From an uncultured Pseudomonadales bacterium (GTDB lineage Bacteria > Pseudomonadota > Gammaproteobacteria > Pseudomonadales > Azotimanducaceae): DNA of 34,629 nucleotides. The DNA lies in contig CAJJAX010000016.1 of the NCBI GenBank assembly GCA_905182155.1, positions 1 through 34,629 of the forward strand, given 5' to 3'. Shown piece after piece: positions 7,448 to 16,240 of this stretch (positions are counted from its first letter, which is position 1; each line of letters opens with the position of its first letter). The translations under genes were made by a program, and so were the position numbers. The notes under the pieces are model-generated. The model searched no databases, was not told the DNA's origin, and saw only the letters and a program-made list of their open reading frames with translations.

Positions 7448-8651
7448 CGCTAACTCACTTTCTTTCGTTGCGGGTGGTGAAATTTAAGTCGGCTAGGTTA
7501 AGAGCCGATAAAGAATCTCGATGGCGCCGTTCGTGGTGGTTGTCATGCTAACAAAGCCAACCGGTCCACCGTCTAGGCCCCGGTCAGGGCTGGCCTGCAA
7601 TCTTAGTCGGTCACTGTGTTACTGGGTGCAACGCCCGGGTTTTAAACAAGGCCCTGTCGCCCGGCGCCTAGACCCAGTAAGTTTAGCCGATAAAGCGCGC
7701 CGCAGAGGTTAATGATTGCGTTGTGGTGTAACCCCAGGCCACGGTTGTGCCGGGTCAAGGCCGTCACCGAAAAAGCTAAAGTGGGCAGGATTTTCAAGGT
7801 GCTAGCATGGCCAATGTACCCCTCGATGCTGGCAATTGGGCAGGTCCCTACGCTGACGTTACGCGCCTGCGCCCAGCGTCTGGTTGCCAAAGCATCCAGA
7901 ACAGGATCTCGCTAGAGCAACCGGGCAAGACTGCAAAGGCTTAAGGCGTAACAGGTCGCGATAAGTCCAAGTTCGAGCATGGTTTCATAATTTCAGTGGC
8001 ACTTCTTCCGGGGTGCAACGGCCTCTGAAATGATCAAGTACAGCGAAAGGATAATCTGGCAGGGCCCTGCGCCGCACGGTGTCGTGCGCGGTCACGACAA
8101 AAGGCTGTGTACCCAAGGCCAGAGCCCGAGTGCGCGATGGTTCGAATGTGATGCCGTCCTGCAAGCTGCACATAGCGCAACGGCCTCAGTCGCCGATAGT
8201 GGCCAGCAGGTCGTCGGGTGCATTACTGGTTTTGGGTTTGGGCATTTTTTATTCTAAGCCGTGTTGAGATCGCGGCCATTGATGCGAGCAGCCATTTCAG
8301 CGGGTTTAATCTGTTGTTTAGCAAGACGCATTGGGCCTTCGGAACCCGAAGAATCGGGTGGTCCGGTCCTGCTTTGCGGGTAGAGACGGGCCTCGAGCGC
8401 ACAAAATGTGCTGCGCCGGTTCCAGGGCGCAACGCGTGAAATTTTAGTCGCATGAAGACGCGATCCAGGATTGCCATTCCGTTCGCGCTGACACCAGACG
8501 CCGTCTTATCGCTCGTGTAGACGGGATACGGCAAAATAGCTGGGATGTGGCGGCGGTCTTAGAAAACTTCGCTGGGCAGATTTGCAACACAGTTCCAACC
8601 CAGTTCGGGATGGTTTATGTTGTTGTCATAACCTTGCAGTAGGAAAACCAA
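7448..8651. other. Gene-poor 1.2-kb region, possibly degenerate
   Basis: No long gene and no recognisable family lie between the divergent PHP and acyl-CoA synthetase genes. Short open frames on minus (7642-7890, 8223-8534) show runs that look faintly protein-like but match no family I know, and they overlap other open frames. The only candidate with good character is the small frame at 7985-8245, listed separately. The region may be a decayed gene or insertion. Confidence 0.5.
7985..8245 (-). pseudogene. Small unknown protein with an in-frame TGA (possible UxxC selenoprotein or pseudogene)
   Basis: From the ATG at 8245 the complement reads MPKPKTSNAPDDLLATIGD, then TGA at 8188-8186, then continues in the same frame as GRCAMCSLQDGITF... 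to a stop at 7985, 86 residues in all. The part after the TGA (RALALGTQPFVVTAHDTVRRRALPDYPFAVLDHF) looks like a genuine protein. If the TGA were read as selenocysteine the motif would be U-G-R-C-A-M-C, a UxxC redox pattern. A hairpin can form directly downstream (8184-8153). A TGG-to-TGA nonsense change gives the same picture and is more likely a priori, given other broken genes here. No ribosome binding site is obvious. I do not recognise the family. Confidence 0.4.
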
Positions 8652-10109
8652 ATGGGTGAAATAGCATTGTCACGGATCGTGGCTTATTGGGCGGCGCGTC
8701 AACCGATGCGAGTTGCCATTTATCATGAAGGTGAAACGATCACTTGGTCGGAACTGGAGTGGCAAACCAATCGCCTTGCTCGATACTATGAGGGCTTGGG
8801 TGTCGGCCAGGATGATTTTGTGACCATTGCGCTGCCCAACGGTATTGAGTTTTTCAAGGCAACCTTCGCCACTTGGAAGGTTGGGGCAACGCCGCAACCG
8901 GTGTCAGCTAGACTGCCTAAATTTGAAAGGGACCAGATCATCGAGGTGGGTGCACCAAAGCTCATAGTCGGCGTTGACGACGATGACCAGCCTGGAACGC
9001 AATGCCTACCCGTGGGGTTTGAGCCGCCTGCAGACCTGAGTGGGGAAGCCCTCGATGAGCGCATTGCCGCATCGTTTAAGGCCATGACGTCGGGCGGTAG
9101 CACGGGTCGGCCCAAGTTGATCGTCTCGGCAACCCCGGCTGTGTTTAATCTTGACCAAGAGCTCCTTCAGATCAAATTGCAGGGCTCCATGCTCATTCCG
9201 GGTCCGCTGTACCACAATGGCCCTTTCCTGTGGGGCCTGAACGCGCTGTTTCGGGGCAATCAGGTCACGGTGACCACTCGCTTCGATGCGGAACAGACCT
9301 TGAGCCTGATCGACGCTCAAAAGGTTGATATTGTCTACATGGTGCCGACGATGATGCAGCGCATCTGGAACCTGCCGACCGAGGTGCGCGAGCGTTATGA
9401 CCTGTCGAGTCTTGCGGTGCTATGGCACCTGGCTGCACCGTGTCCAGCTTGGTTGAAAAAAGCCTATATTGAATGGTTGGGCGCCAGTGTGATCTGGGAA
9501 CTGTATGGCGGAACCGAAGGCCAAGGTGGCACGATGATTACGGGCGAGGAATGGCTGCTGCACCCTGGTTCGGTGGGTAAACCCAATCCAACCTGTGAAA
9601 TGATCATTGTTGATGAGCAGGGTAAGTCTTTGCCGTCAGGCGAAATTGGTGAGGTGTTCATGCGACCGCTTACCGGCCAAGGCAGTACCTATCGCTATAT
9701 CGGTGCCGAAGCCAAAGCGATCGACGGTGGTTTTGAGAGCATCGGCGACATGGGGTATTTTGATGTGGCCGGCTACCTATACCTGGCCGATCGCCAAACC
9801 GATATGATTCTATCGGGTGGCGCCAACATCTACCCGGCCGAGGTTGAGGCGGCTATCGATGCTTTCCCAGGGATCAGATCTTCAGCGGTGATTGGCTTGC
9901 CGCATGAGGACCTCGGCAATTATGTTTATGCCATTATTGATGCCCCCGCCAATGACGTGGAGGAAGCGGCGCTGCTGGCACATCTCCAGGACCGCTTAGT
10001 GGGCTACAAGATTCCCAGAACGATTGAGTTCTCAGCGGCGCCACTACGCGACGATGCCGGCAAGGTGCGCAGAAAATCCTTACGGCAGGAACGATTGGAG
10101 GCCCCATAG
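8652..10109 (+). CDS. AMP-forming acyl-CoA synthetase
   Basis: This 485-residue ANL-superfamily enzyme would activate a carboxylic acid to its CoA thioester through an acyl-adenylate. Visible motifs in order are the P-loop TSGGSTGRPK (146-155), the adenine-binding YGGTEGQ (285-291), IGDMGYFD (364-371), DRQTDMILSGGANIYPAEVE (380-399, hinge) and the C-terminal GKVRRK with catalytic Lys 471. It is at the short end for the family and resembles bile-acid or aryl CoA ligases, so the substrate is uncertain. AGGA seven bases upstream supports the ATG. Its stop codon abuts the start of the next gene with no gap, implying co-translation. A P450 and an alpha/beta hydrolase nearby are consistent with catabolism of a hydrophobic acid, but that link is inference. 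Confidence 0.9.
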   Translation: MGEIALSRIVAYWAARQPMRVAIYHEGETITWSELEWQTNRLARYYEGLGVGQDDFVTIALPNGIEFFKATFATWKVGATPQPVSARLPKFERDQIIEVGAPKLIVGVDDDDQPGTQCLPVGFEPPADLSGEALDERIAASFKAMTSGGSTGRPKLIVSATPAVFNLDQELLQIKLQGSMLIPGPLYHNGPFLWGLNALFRGNQVTVTTRFDAEQTLSLIDAQKVDIVYMVPTMMQRIWNLPTEVRERYDLSSLAVLWHLAAPCPAWLKKAYIEWLGASVIWELYGGTEGQGGTMITGEEWLLHPGSVGKPNPTCEMIIVDEQGKSLPSGEIGEVFMRPLTGQGSTYRYIGAEAKAIDGGFESIGDMGYFDVAGYLYLADRQTDMILSGGANIYPAEVEAAIDAFPGIRSSAVIGLPHEDLGNYVYAIIDAPANDVEEAALLAHLQDRLVGYKIPRTIEFSAAPLRDDAGKVRRKSLRQERLEAP

Positions 10110-10757
10110 ATGGACGTCAGCTCGATAACAGGCAATGAGATCCTGCAAATGCTATTAACGATCCATATCCTAGCGGGCGCGGTCGCGCTGCTCTGTGCTG
10201 CTTTGGCGATTTCATTTGAGAAAGGTAAAAAGCGCCACATACTGGCAGGCCGAACGTATTTTTGGTGCATGGTTGCGATCTTTCTAACAGCGATTCCAAT
10301 GTCGATGATGACGGGCAATATTTTCTTGTTTCTCATCGCGATCTTTTCGTTTTATTTGGCGTTTTCGGGTTTGCGGTTTGCAATCAATCGAAAGGGGATT
10401 GCAACGTCTTTAGATTGGATGGCGGTTTGCTTCATGATGTCATCAGGCGTTGGCATGTGGGTGCTGGCTGCCATTTACTTTGTAGACGATAATCCGCAAA
10501 CCATCACGCTGTTGGTTTTCGGCTTGTTAGCGTTGATATTGGGGTATCGCGATTTTAAGAGTCATAAGCATCAAACCGCCACGGGCAAAGAAAGAATCGC
10601 CAAACACCTAAACAATATGATGGGGGGCACCATCGCGGTGATTACCGCGGTGCTCGTGGTGAATGTCGACTTAGAGCCGGTCTGGGTGTGGTGGGTGCTG
10701 CCAACGGGTTTGATTACGCCCGTTATTTATTGGTGGACCGCGAAAGTTTTGAAGTGA
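10110..10757 (+). CDS. Multi-spanning membrane protein of unknown function, coupled to the CoA ligase
   Basis: The 215-residue product has about six or seven hydrophobic segments: around residues 11-34, 45-65, 68-90, 100-122, 131-147, 173-187 and 192-209. Cytoplasmic basic patches (KGKKRH, HKHQTATGKERIAKH) lie between them. Pattern and size resemble DUF2306-like inner-membrane proteins, but I cannot assign it firmly. GGAGG lies about 10 bases upstream inside the end of the ligase gene, and the start ATG directly follows the ligase stop. The tight coupling suggests a role in the same process or simple operon convenience. Confidence 0.75.
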   Translation: MDVSSITGNEILQMLLTIHILAGAVALLCAALAISFEKGKKRHILAGRTYFWCMVAIFLTAIPMSMMTGNIFLFLIAIFSFYLAFSGLRFAINRKGIATSLDWMAVCFMMSSGVGMWVLAAIYFVDDNPQTITLLVFGLLALILGYRDFKSHKHQTATGKERIAKHLNNMMGGTIAVITAVLVVNVDLEPVWVWWVLPTGLITPVIYWWTAKVLK

Positions 10758-10758
10758 T

Positions 10759-10770
10759 ATCGCGCGCGAT
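10759..10770. other. 12-bp perfect palindrome after the membrane protein gene
   Basis: ATCGCGCGCGAT starts one base beyond the stop codon at 10757. It could fold as a short GC-rich hairpin, but no T-tract follows, so neither terminator nor operator function can be decided. Confidence 0.4.
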
Positions 10771-10987
10771 AAAGCACCTGGCAGCTTTGTCTGGGCGCGA
10801 CTGAGCTTTTTGAATGGGCGGCGTTACCGCGCCCTCATTAGGTCAATAAGTGACGTTGGTGCGTAGCAATGGCTCAAGCCGAAATGTTTTTGAATCCTGG
10901 TGTGCAAAGGCGGCGGGTACGGGCGTCGTGTCTACGCCCATTTAATCAAGGCGTAAGGTTTGTGATCCCCCCCCTCATAAGATCGAT

Positions 10988-11388
10988 ATGATCCGCCTGC
11001 TACTCCTACCCCTGATCACTGTGTTGTTACTCAGCTGCGCCAGCCCGCTAATAGAGCCGGATGACCTGATCAATCAGACGGGGATGGTGAGCTGCAAATA
11101 TACTTCGAAGACGGCCGGCCAACCGATAACGCGGCATAAGGACCTCCGGTATGGCGACGGGACGGTTCAATCGCGTTCTTCGGCCTACAACGGGCTCGAT
11201 GATTGTTACGAAAAAGTGGGCGGGGGCCTTGACCCGCCATCCGGCTGATCTTTGCCAATCGCACCAAAGCACAATTGAGGGGCCAGAACCTCTTGGTTCA
11301 GCCCGATTGCCGAAGGCTTCCAAACACTGTTTTAGATCGATATTTCCTGGGTGCTCGTGTATACGAGACCTGCGTGAAAGTGATTTAA
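10988..11388 (+). pseudogene. Small lipoprotein, probably frameshifted
   Basis: An ATG at 10988 opens a lipoprotein signal: MIRLLLLPLITVLLLSC with the lipobox Leu-Leu-Ser-Cys and lipidated Cys at residue 17. The first frame stops at 11248 after 86 residues. A second frame, open from 11233, reads IFANRTKAQLRGQNLL... and ends VLDRYFLGARVYETCVKVI at 11388. It looks like the true C-terminus of the same protein, with paired Cys residues. A one-base loss near the G-rich run at about 11218-11230 would join them into a protein of about 130 residues. If the break is real, the short 86-residue version is the product. I recognise no family. Confidence 0.5.
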
Positions 11389-11769
11389 AGCGGCTGCGCG
11401 AAGAGGTACGGGGTTGTGCTGGTATTAAGCTATTTTAATCACAGCAGGGTGAATTGTTGGGTTCGTGATGACCCAACTAATCGGTTGATCCGACTTCCTG
11501 CGGATCTGCATCTGCGGGGAATCGGTATATTTTCAGGTTGGAATCATGGCCGGTGCTCATAATCGTCCTATTTTAGGGCTGAATCGATCGTCTTGTTTAA
11601 TTCGCTGCCCGAATGGGTGCTTAACGGGCCACCCGCGTCGATACCCAATATCGAACTATCCTTGTGCTGCCCTGGTGATCTCGACAGACTTCTTCGAAGC
11701 ATATGGGAAACGTGCAACGGCTCTGCCGTGAATTCTTAGACCTGGAAAAATGACTCAAGGAGAAATTGG
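11389..11769. other. Intergenic region with one hairpin
   Basis: No gene is supported here. GTTGGGT (11456-11462) and ACCCAAC (11471-11477) form a 7-bp stem with an 8-base loop. No T-run follows, so a terminator for the lipoprotein gene is only possible. The rest is the leader of the secreted-protein gene at 11770. Confidence 0.5.
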
Positions 11770-12555
11770 ATGAAAAAACAATTAGCGATGTTGTTGGTGA
11801 CGGCATTGATCGGGCTCTCAGCCAATGCCGATCATCATGAGAAATCCTGGCGCGGTGTTGATCTTAATGCACAGTTTGGGATTCAGTTCGAGGTTTGCTC
11901 ACTCTTGCCAGGAAAGTCCCTTGCTGATATTGCGAAACTGGATAAGCAGGTCAGCAAATTGTTTTCAGACAATGAGATGGCGCTATCGTTGATGCGGTTA
12001 GTGCCGATGTTTAGTCATTCAATGCCAGGCCAGCCTAGTGCAAGCTTTTTGAATGTGGTGATGGGCGATATCAAAGCGTTTGGGACGGGCTGGGATAGTT
12101 GGCTGGCCTCCAAACCCGCCCAGCAGTTGATGCAAGACGTTAACAAGATCGCAAGCTGTAAGTTCAAATTTGCAAGAGGCATCAACCGAACGGCAAATCT
12201 AGAAGGACTTTCTGCGACCGATAATCGCATCATCTCGATGAACTGGTGTTCTAAAAGAGATGGCATCGATTGGAATCAATTAAAGGCAAAACACGACGCC
12301 TGGCAGGCTGCCTACAGCGAAGATAGCGCTTCTTTGGCCTGGAACGTAATTATACCAAGACTGGGCGCAGGTACAGCCAATGGTCGATTTATGCATATGG
12401 TGTCCTATGGCAACGTAACACAATTGATGGCGAACGAAGATTGGATTGCGAATGGTGGTGGTGGCGCTGCGCTGATGGATTACTATGCGGCCTACGCCGA
12501 TTGTGATGGGGAGTCTGTTTACAGCGCGCAGTACATCCATAAGAACGGTGACTAA
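11770..12555 (+). CDS. Secreted protein of unknown function (ADHH N-terminus)
   Basis: AAGGAGAAATTGG gives a strong ribosome binding site for the ATG at 11770. The Sec signal (MKKQLAMLLVTALIGLSANA, residues 1-20) is followed by mature Ala/Asp-His-His. The 241-residue mature part has several Cys (Cys 43, the Cys in IASCKFKF, MNWCSKRD and YADCDGES), suggesting disulfides in the periplasm, and a Gly-rich NGGGGAAL segment near the end. Overall it resembles the dimeric alpha-beta-barrel stress or ABM-like secreted proteins of marine proteobacteria, and the gene at 18027 starts its mature part the same way. Function is unknown. Confidence 0.75.
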   Translation: MKKQLAMLLVTALIGLSANADHHEKSWRGVDLNAQFGIQFEVCSLLPGKSLADIAKLDKQVSKLFSDNEMALSLMRLVPMFSHSMPGQPSASFLNVVMGDIKAFGTGWDSWLASKPAQQLMQDVNKIASCKFKFARGINRTANLEGLSATDNRIISMNWCSKRDGIDWNQLKAKHDAWQAAYSEDSASLAWNVIIPRLGAGTANGRFMHMVSYGNVTQLMANEDWIANGGGGAALMDYYAAYADCDGESVYSAQYIHKNGD

Positions 12556-12679
12556 ATGATCGCGCAATCAATTCGGTTTTAACGATTGAGGCGGGGGCGA
12601 CTCATTACGAGTTGCTTCGTCTTTGATGTGTTACGAGTGGGTTCAATCGTTTGATTTAGATTATCAAGGCCTGGCGCGT

Positions 12680-12703
12680 CTGCGCACTGGTTTAATTGCG
12701 CAG
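12680..12703. terminator. Hairpin between convergent genes
   Basis: CTGCGCA (12680-12686) and TGCGCAG (12697-12703) form a 7-bp stem with a 10-base loop in the gap between the convergent genes ending at 12555 and 12831. A short T-run (GGTTTTT) follows some 12 bases later on plus, so termination efficiency is uncertain. Confidence 0.3.
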
Positions 12704-12830
12704 TCAAAATTTACGGTTTTTGGGTTGGTTCTTGGTGCAGGGCAGTCATTAAAAAGTGATGCTTCCACGCCTTGCTAAAACCCAAGGCCACGCGGTAAAC
12801 CTCGATAGACATTTTTATTAAATGGGCCCG

Positions 12831-13790
12831 CTAGGCTTTCAGAAAATCGCTGACCACGCTGTGCAGTTCGTGACGATGATGCTCTAAAAGCAGGGAGTGG
12901 GTGCCTCGACCGATCATGGTCAGGCGCTTCAGTGGGGCATGATCCAATTGTGAGAAGACCATTTGGCACTGTTCAGGGGTTGTCTCACAATCCCATTCGC
13001 CCACGACGACCAACGTCGGCGCAGTTATTTTTTGGGGTGCATACCAGGGTTCGGCATTGGCCGTGTAGTGCATGAAATCCTTGATCACGCCGGTGGGTGC
13101 CCGCAGTACGGGCGGCTCGGTTTCGCCAGCTCTTGGGTCGCTGTTGATTGCGGTTGTGCACCAGTGCTGCACGCTTGCAGGTGGCGCGATACTGTCCATT
13201 TCTGCCTGGGTAAGGCCTTGCGCCCAGCGCTTGCTGGCGGCTTCGGCATTCACCGTTCGAAAAGATCCAAGGGCTTCTGGAACCAGGCCCGAGGTGGCGC
13301 CTGGCAGCACCCATAAGGCACCGCACAACACCAGCTTGTGAACGGATTCAGGGTGTTCCCCAGCATAGGTCCCGGCAATGGCTGTTCCCCAGGAATAGCC
13401 GATCAGGTTCAATTGCGGGATGTCGCGATGACCTTGTATAAACGCGACAGCCCGGCCCACATCGTCGGCTGCTGTGCGGGTATCACAGATCGGTGGGTGG
13501 TTCTCTGGGGGTTCGTTCATAGCCTCTGGACGATCAGAACAGCCGTAGCCCAGCAAATCAATGCACCAGGTATCAAACCCTTGTTGCGCCAGTTGGTCCA
13601 TCCAAGAAGTCCCGTCGATCGGGTAGTCGAAGGTTAGGGTCGAGGCATAGGTCGCGCCATGAACAAACAATACGGTGCGCGCGGCATCCTGGGCTTCCGG
13701 CAAGTCACTTCTGCGCTTGTTGCGCAGATACACCTGATAGCCGGATTCACGGCTATTGATGCGATGTCCCGTTTCTATGATGGTTGCCAA
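12831..13790 (-). CDS. Alpha/beta-fold hydrolase
   Basis: The 319-residue product has the complete alpha/beta hydrolase machinery. It has the oxyanion VLFVHGATY (about 40-48), the nucleophile elbow GYSWG with Ser 133, the acid Asp 267 in VVGEWDCE, and His 298 in GRGTHSLLLE. It is probably a soluble esterase, epoxide hydrolase or C-C hydrolase; an Asp nucleophile is absent, so a dehalogenase is unlikely. The start is TTG at 13790, chosen because AAGGAG lies 8 bases upstream and no ATG fits. A monocistronic gene. Confidence 0.85.
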   Translation of the reverse strand: MATIIETGHRINSRESGYQVYLRNKRRSDLPEAQDAARTVLFVHGATYASTLTFDYPIDGTSWMDQLAQQGFDTWCIDLLGYGCSDRPEAMNEPPENHPPICDTRTAADDVGRAVAFIQGHRDIPQLNLIGYSWGTAIAGTYAGEHPESVHKLVLCGALWVLPGATSGLVPEALGSFRTVNAEAASKRWAQGLTQAEMDSIAPPASVQHWCTTAINSDPRAGETEPPVLRAPTGVIKDFMHYTANAEPWYAPQKITAPTLVVVGEWDCETTPEQCQMVFSQLDHAPLKRLTMIGRGTHSLLLEHHRHELHSVVSDFLKA

Positions 13791-14248
13791 AGTTGTTTCT
13801 CCTTAGGTCGGCGCCGCGCCTTATCGACAGCTTACTGAATCATAGCCAACTTTCTAGCCGCCTTTTAATCTTTCAAGTGCGGGATGGTAATCCTTGGGTA
13901 GGCGCCACGCACCTTCGTCGTAACCGTCTAATCTGCGGGTGCAGCGCGTCAATTAGGCGAGTTGCTATGGGGCCGGAAACTGCTTGAACGAAGTGGTCAT
14001 TTGCCATGAACCCGCGGCGGGTTAGAACTTGGATTTGGGCGGGCTTTTACAATTGCAACTGATCGCTTTGGCGCCGCCAGCTCAGAAAATTGATCGTCAA
14101 ATAAAAAATGTCAGGCCGATTGTTTGAGAGCCCGATTTTGGTGTTTATTTAATCGCGGCAAAGATCGCCGTTAATGGCCTTGAGAACACAAAGCCCTATG
14201 AGGCAAATGCGGTACCGGTTTGGGGCGCATTAATCGTCATGCCAGAAT
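13791..14248. other. Intergenic region, no gene seen
   Basis: It lies between the MFS gene (3' end) and the alpha/beta hydrolase start, both on minus. Apart from the hydrolase ribosome binding site just beyond 13798, I see no motif, repeat or reading frame worth calling. Confidence 0.6.
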
Positions 14249-15373
14249 TTACGTAGGCTCAAGTATCCCGCGGCCACGCCAATAAGCGAAGGCTAAACAA
14301 ACAATCATGGCGCTCGCAACCGTGAGCCAGACAGTGGCCGCGCCGGCTGACTGATACAGGTAGCCGCCGCCGAGGCTCGCAACCGCCGCGACAATGAGGC
14401 CGATGGCGCCAAATAAACCTTGTCCTGCCGACAGCGCCGATTCGCCGCTGGCTTTGCCAACTGCGAGTTGGGTGGCGGGCATGCTGACGGCATCCGCGAG
14501 TGCGTGGATGACCAGCGGTAAACAGATCCACCAAATGGATTCAATAAAGGCGTAACTGGCGATCATGATGACGGCGAGGCCAAGTGATTTTGTTAACAGC
14601 CGTAAAATATTGTGCTGGCTGGCATAGCGACCGGCAAAGGGTGCAACGAGAATCATGGGTAAGGTAAACAAGCTTAAGGTGACGCCAATATACAGTTGGC
14701 TTGCTCCGAGATCCGAGATGAACAGCGCCCAGAGCGCGTCAAAGGCGCCAATCGCAAGATAAAAAGCGACGCCCAAAGCGATACAGCTTTGCATCGCGGG
14801 TCTTTTTAAGAGTGCGCGCATGGGTTTTTCTAAAGGCGTCTCGCTGCCGGGAATCTGAACTCGGAGCACAAACGGCACAACGGCTAATAAGATGGCAGTC
14901 AGGCAGTAAAAGGGCAGCGCGATCCCGCCAACCTCGAATAAGACGGAAGCAAGGATCGGCCCAACAAGAAACCCAACCATCTCCCATGCCGCGAGTCGGC
15001 CCAGCATCTCGCCTGCTTTGGTGGGGTTCATCACAAAGGCCATTCGACGCATGGCGGGTCGGACGGCGCCCGCCCCAAAGCCCAAGAGCACCCGCGCGAG
15101 GATCCAAGCAGTCAGTGAATCAGCGACACACATCCAGCCGGCGCCGATAATGCTGACGGCCATGCCAATCTGCATGAGCCTTGCGCCTTGGCCGGTATCC
15201 GCGAGCCGAGACAAAGCGATTTGGGCGAAAAAACCGGCTAAGAAGGCTGATGCGGTGATCGCGCCGACTTCGAATTCAGTAAACCCGAAAATCGAGCGCA
15301 GCTGCGCGAGCAGGGTAAAGATTGCAGCGTAACCGCCCATGAGAACGGTGCTGAGGATATAAAGTGCGGGCAA
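14249..15373 (-). CDS. MFS transporter
   Basis: The 374-residue polytopic protein has about twelve hydrophobic helices in two halves joined by a basic loop (EKPMRALLKRP, about residues 181-191). The first-half signature FLAGFFAQIALSRLADTGQGARLM (about 44-67) is the MFS loop-2-3 pattern, and FAGRYASQHNILR is its counterpart in the second half. Substrate cannot be inferred from sequence; drug or metabolite efflux is common for this type. It starts with TTG at 15373, supported by AAGAGAG 8 bases upstream. It is divergent from the HD-domain gene at 15623. Confidence 0.85.
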   Translation of the reverse strand: MPALYILSTVLMGGYAAIFTLLAQLRSIFGFTEFEVGAITASAFLAGFFAQIALSRLADTGQGARLMQIGMAVSIIGAGWMCVADSLTAWILARVLLGFGAGAVRPAMRRMAFVMNPTKAGEMLGRLAAWEMVGFLVGPILASVLFEVGGIALPFYCLTAILLAVVPFVLRVQIPGSETPLEKPMRALLKRPAMQSCIALGVAFYLAIGAFDALWALFISDLGASQLYIGVTLSLFTLPMILVAPFAGRYASQHNILRLLTKSLGLAVIMIASYAFIESIWWICLPLVIHALADAVSMPATQLAVGKASGESALSAGQGLFGAIGLIVAAVASLGGGYLYQSAGAATVWLTVASAMIVCLAFAYWRGRGILEPT

Positions 15374-15622
15374 GGTTTTCTCTCTTGAAATGCGGGTTTA
15401 TTAGAAGGTTCGTAGATCCCGCTGCACGGACAGTCTAAACCAGTGGCTGGTTCTATGCGCTGACAGACGTGAGCCTTGTGGTCTCAATGGGCTGGGGCAC
15501 GCCACATTGTCGATCGGAAGGCATGGCGCGTCAAATCGGCTGAAGATTTAAATTGACGATTGGGTCTCAAGCGGGGAGTATCTAGCGGCGTAATACCGTT
15601 ACATCGAGAAGGAGATTACAAG

Positions 15623-16189
15623 TTGGTTAAATTTAAGAGCTTTACAGAGACTACAAAAGAAGATTGGCAAGCCATGGGCGCTTACAACCGCGAGCATGAA
15701 GAACACCGGTCCGTCGCGATTTTGAACCATTTGAAACTGCTGGACACGCCTTGCGGGTTTCCGGTGACCCGCTTGCAACACTCGTTGCAGTCCGCGGCGC
15801 TAGCGGCAGACGCCGGGGAAGATGAAGAGTACGTGGTCTGCGCACTCTTGCACGATATTGGCGATACCCTGGGCACGGTCAATCATCCGGATGTTGCGGC
15901 GGCCATTCTTGAACCCTTTGTTTCCGAGGAAAACCTCTGGATGGTCAAGCACCATGGCATCTTCCAGGGCTTAAACTTTTTCCACCATATCGGCCTAGAC
16001 CCAAATATGCGGGATGCCTATAAAGACAGTCCGCACTTTGAGCGCACGGCGCACTTTATCGCCGCCTACGACAATGTTGCGTTCGACTACGACAAGCCTG
16101 ATTTGTCGTTAGATTTGTTCGAGCCGATGGTGCACCGGGTCTTCTCAAAGATTCAACGCAGTGTTTATATCCCTACGAAATCCGCCTAG
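15623..16189 (+). CDS. HD-domain protein (PhnZ/MIOX-like metal enzyme candidate)
   Basis: The 188-residue product starts at TTG 15623, chosen because GAAGGAGATTACAAG puts GGAG 9 bases upstream; the frame is open back to 15560 but the added residues look non-coding. HD-superfamily metal ligands are visible: His 53 (LQHSLQS), His 77-Asp 78 (LLHDIGD), His 88 (VNHPD), His 110-His 111 (KHHGIFQ) and Asp 150 (AYDNVAF). The signature LLHDIGD.LG..NHPDVAA is that of small HD proteins related to diiron oxygenases such as PhnZ and myo-inositol oxygenase, as well as plain phosphohydrolases. Oxygenase activity is a hypothesis. No phosphonate genes lie beside it. Confidence 0.75.
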   Translation: MVKFKSFTETTKEDWQAMGAYNREHEEHRSVAILNHLKLLDTPCGFPVTRLQHSLQSAALAADAGEDEEYVVCALLHDIGDTLGTVNHPDVAAAILEPFVSEENLWMVKHHGIFQGLNFFHHIGLDPNMRDAYKDSPHFERTAHFIAAYDNVAFDYDKPDLSLDLFEPMVHRVFSKIQRSVYIPTKSA

Positions 16190-16196
16190 CGGGTTT

Positions 16197-16222
16197 GGCA
16201 GGCGCCTGCCATAAGCGCCTGC
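16197..16222. terminator. Bidirectional hairpin between convergent HD and P450 genes
   Basis: GCAGGCGC (16198-16205) pairs with GCGCCTGC (16215-16222) over 8 bp with a 9-base loop. The left arm is also part of a perfect 14-bp palindrome GGCAGGCGCCTGCC (16197-16210), so two alternative folds compete. It sits 8 bases beyond the HD stop and 19 bases beyond the P450 stop. No U-tract is present. Confidence 0.4.
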
Positions 16223-16240
16223 AAGTCGTGGTGGGTCAAC

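Noticed and set aside
7642-7890. 82-codon minus-strand frame considered as a transposase remnant
   Set aside because: No DDE or IS-family motif could be identified and no terminal inverted repeats were seen.
15560-15622. Upstream start for the HD-domain gene
   Set aside because: The extra residues are not conserved-looking, while TTG at 15623 has GGAG at the right distance.
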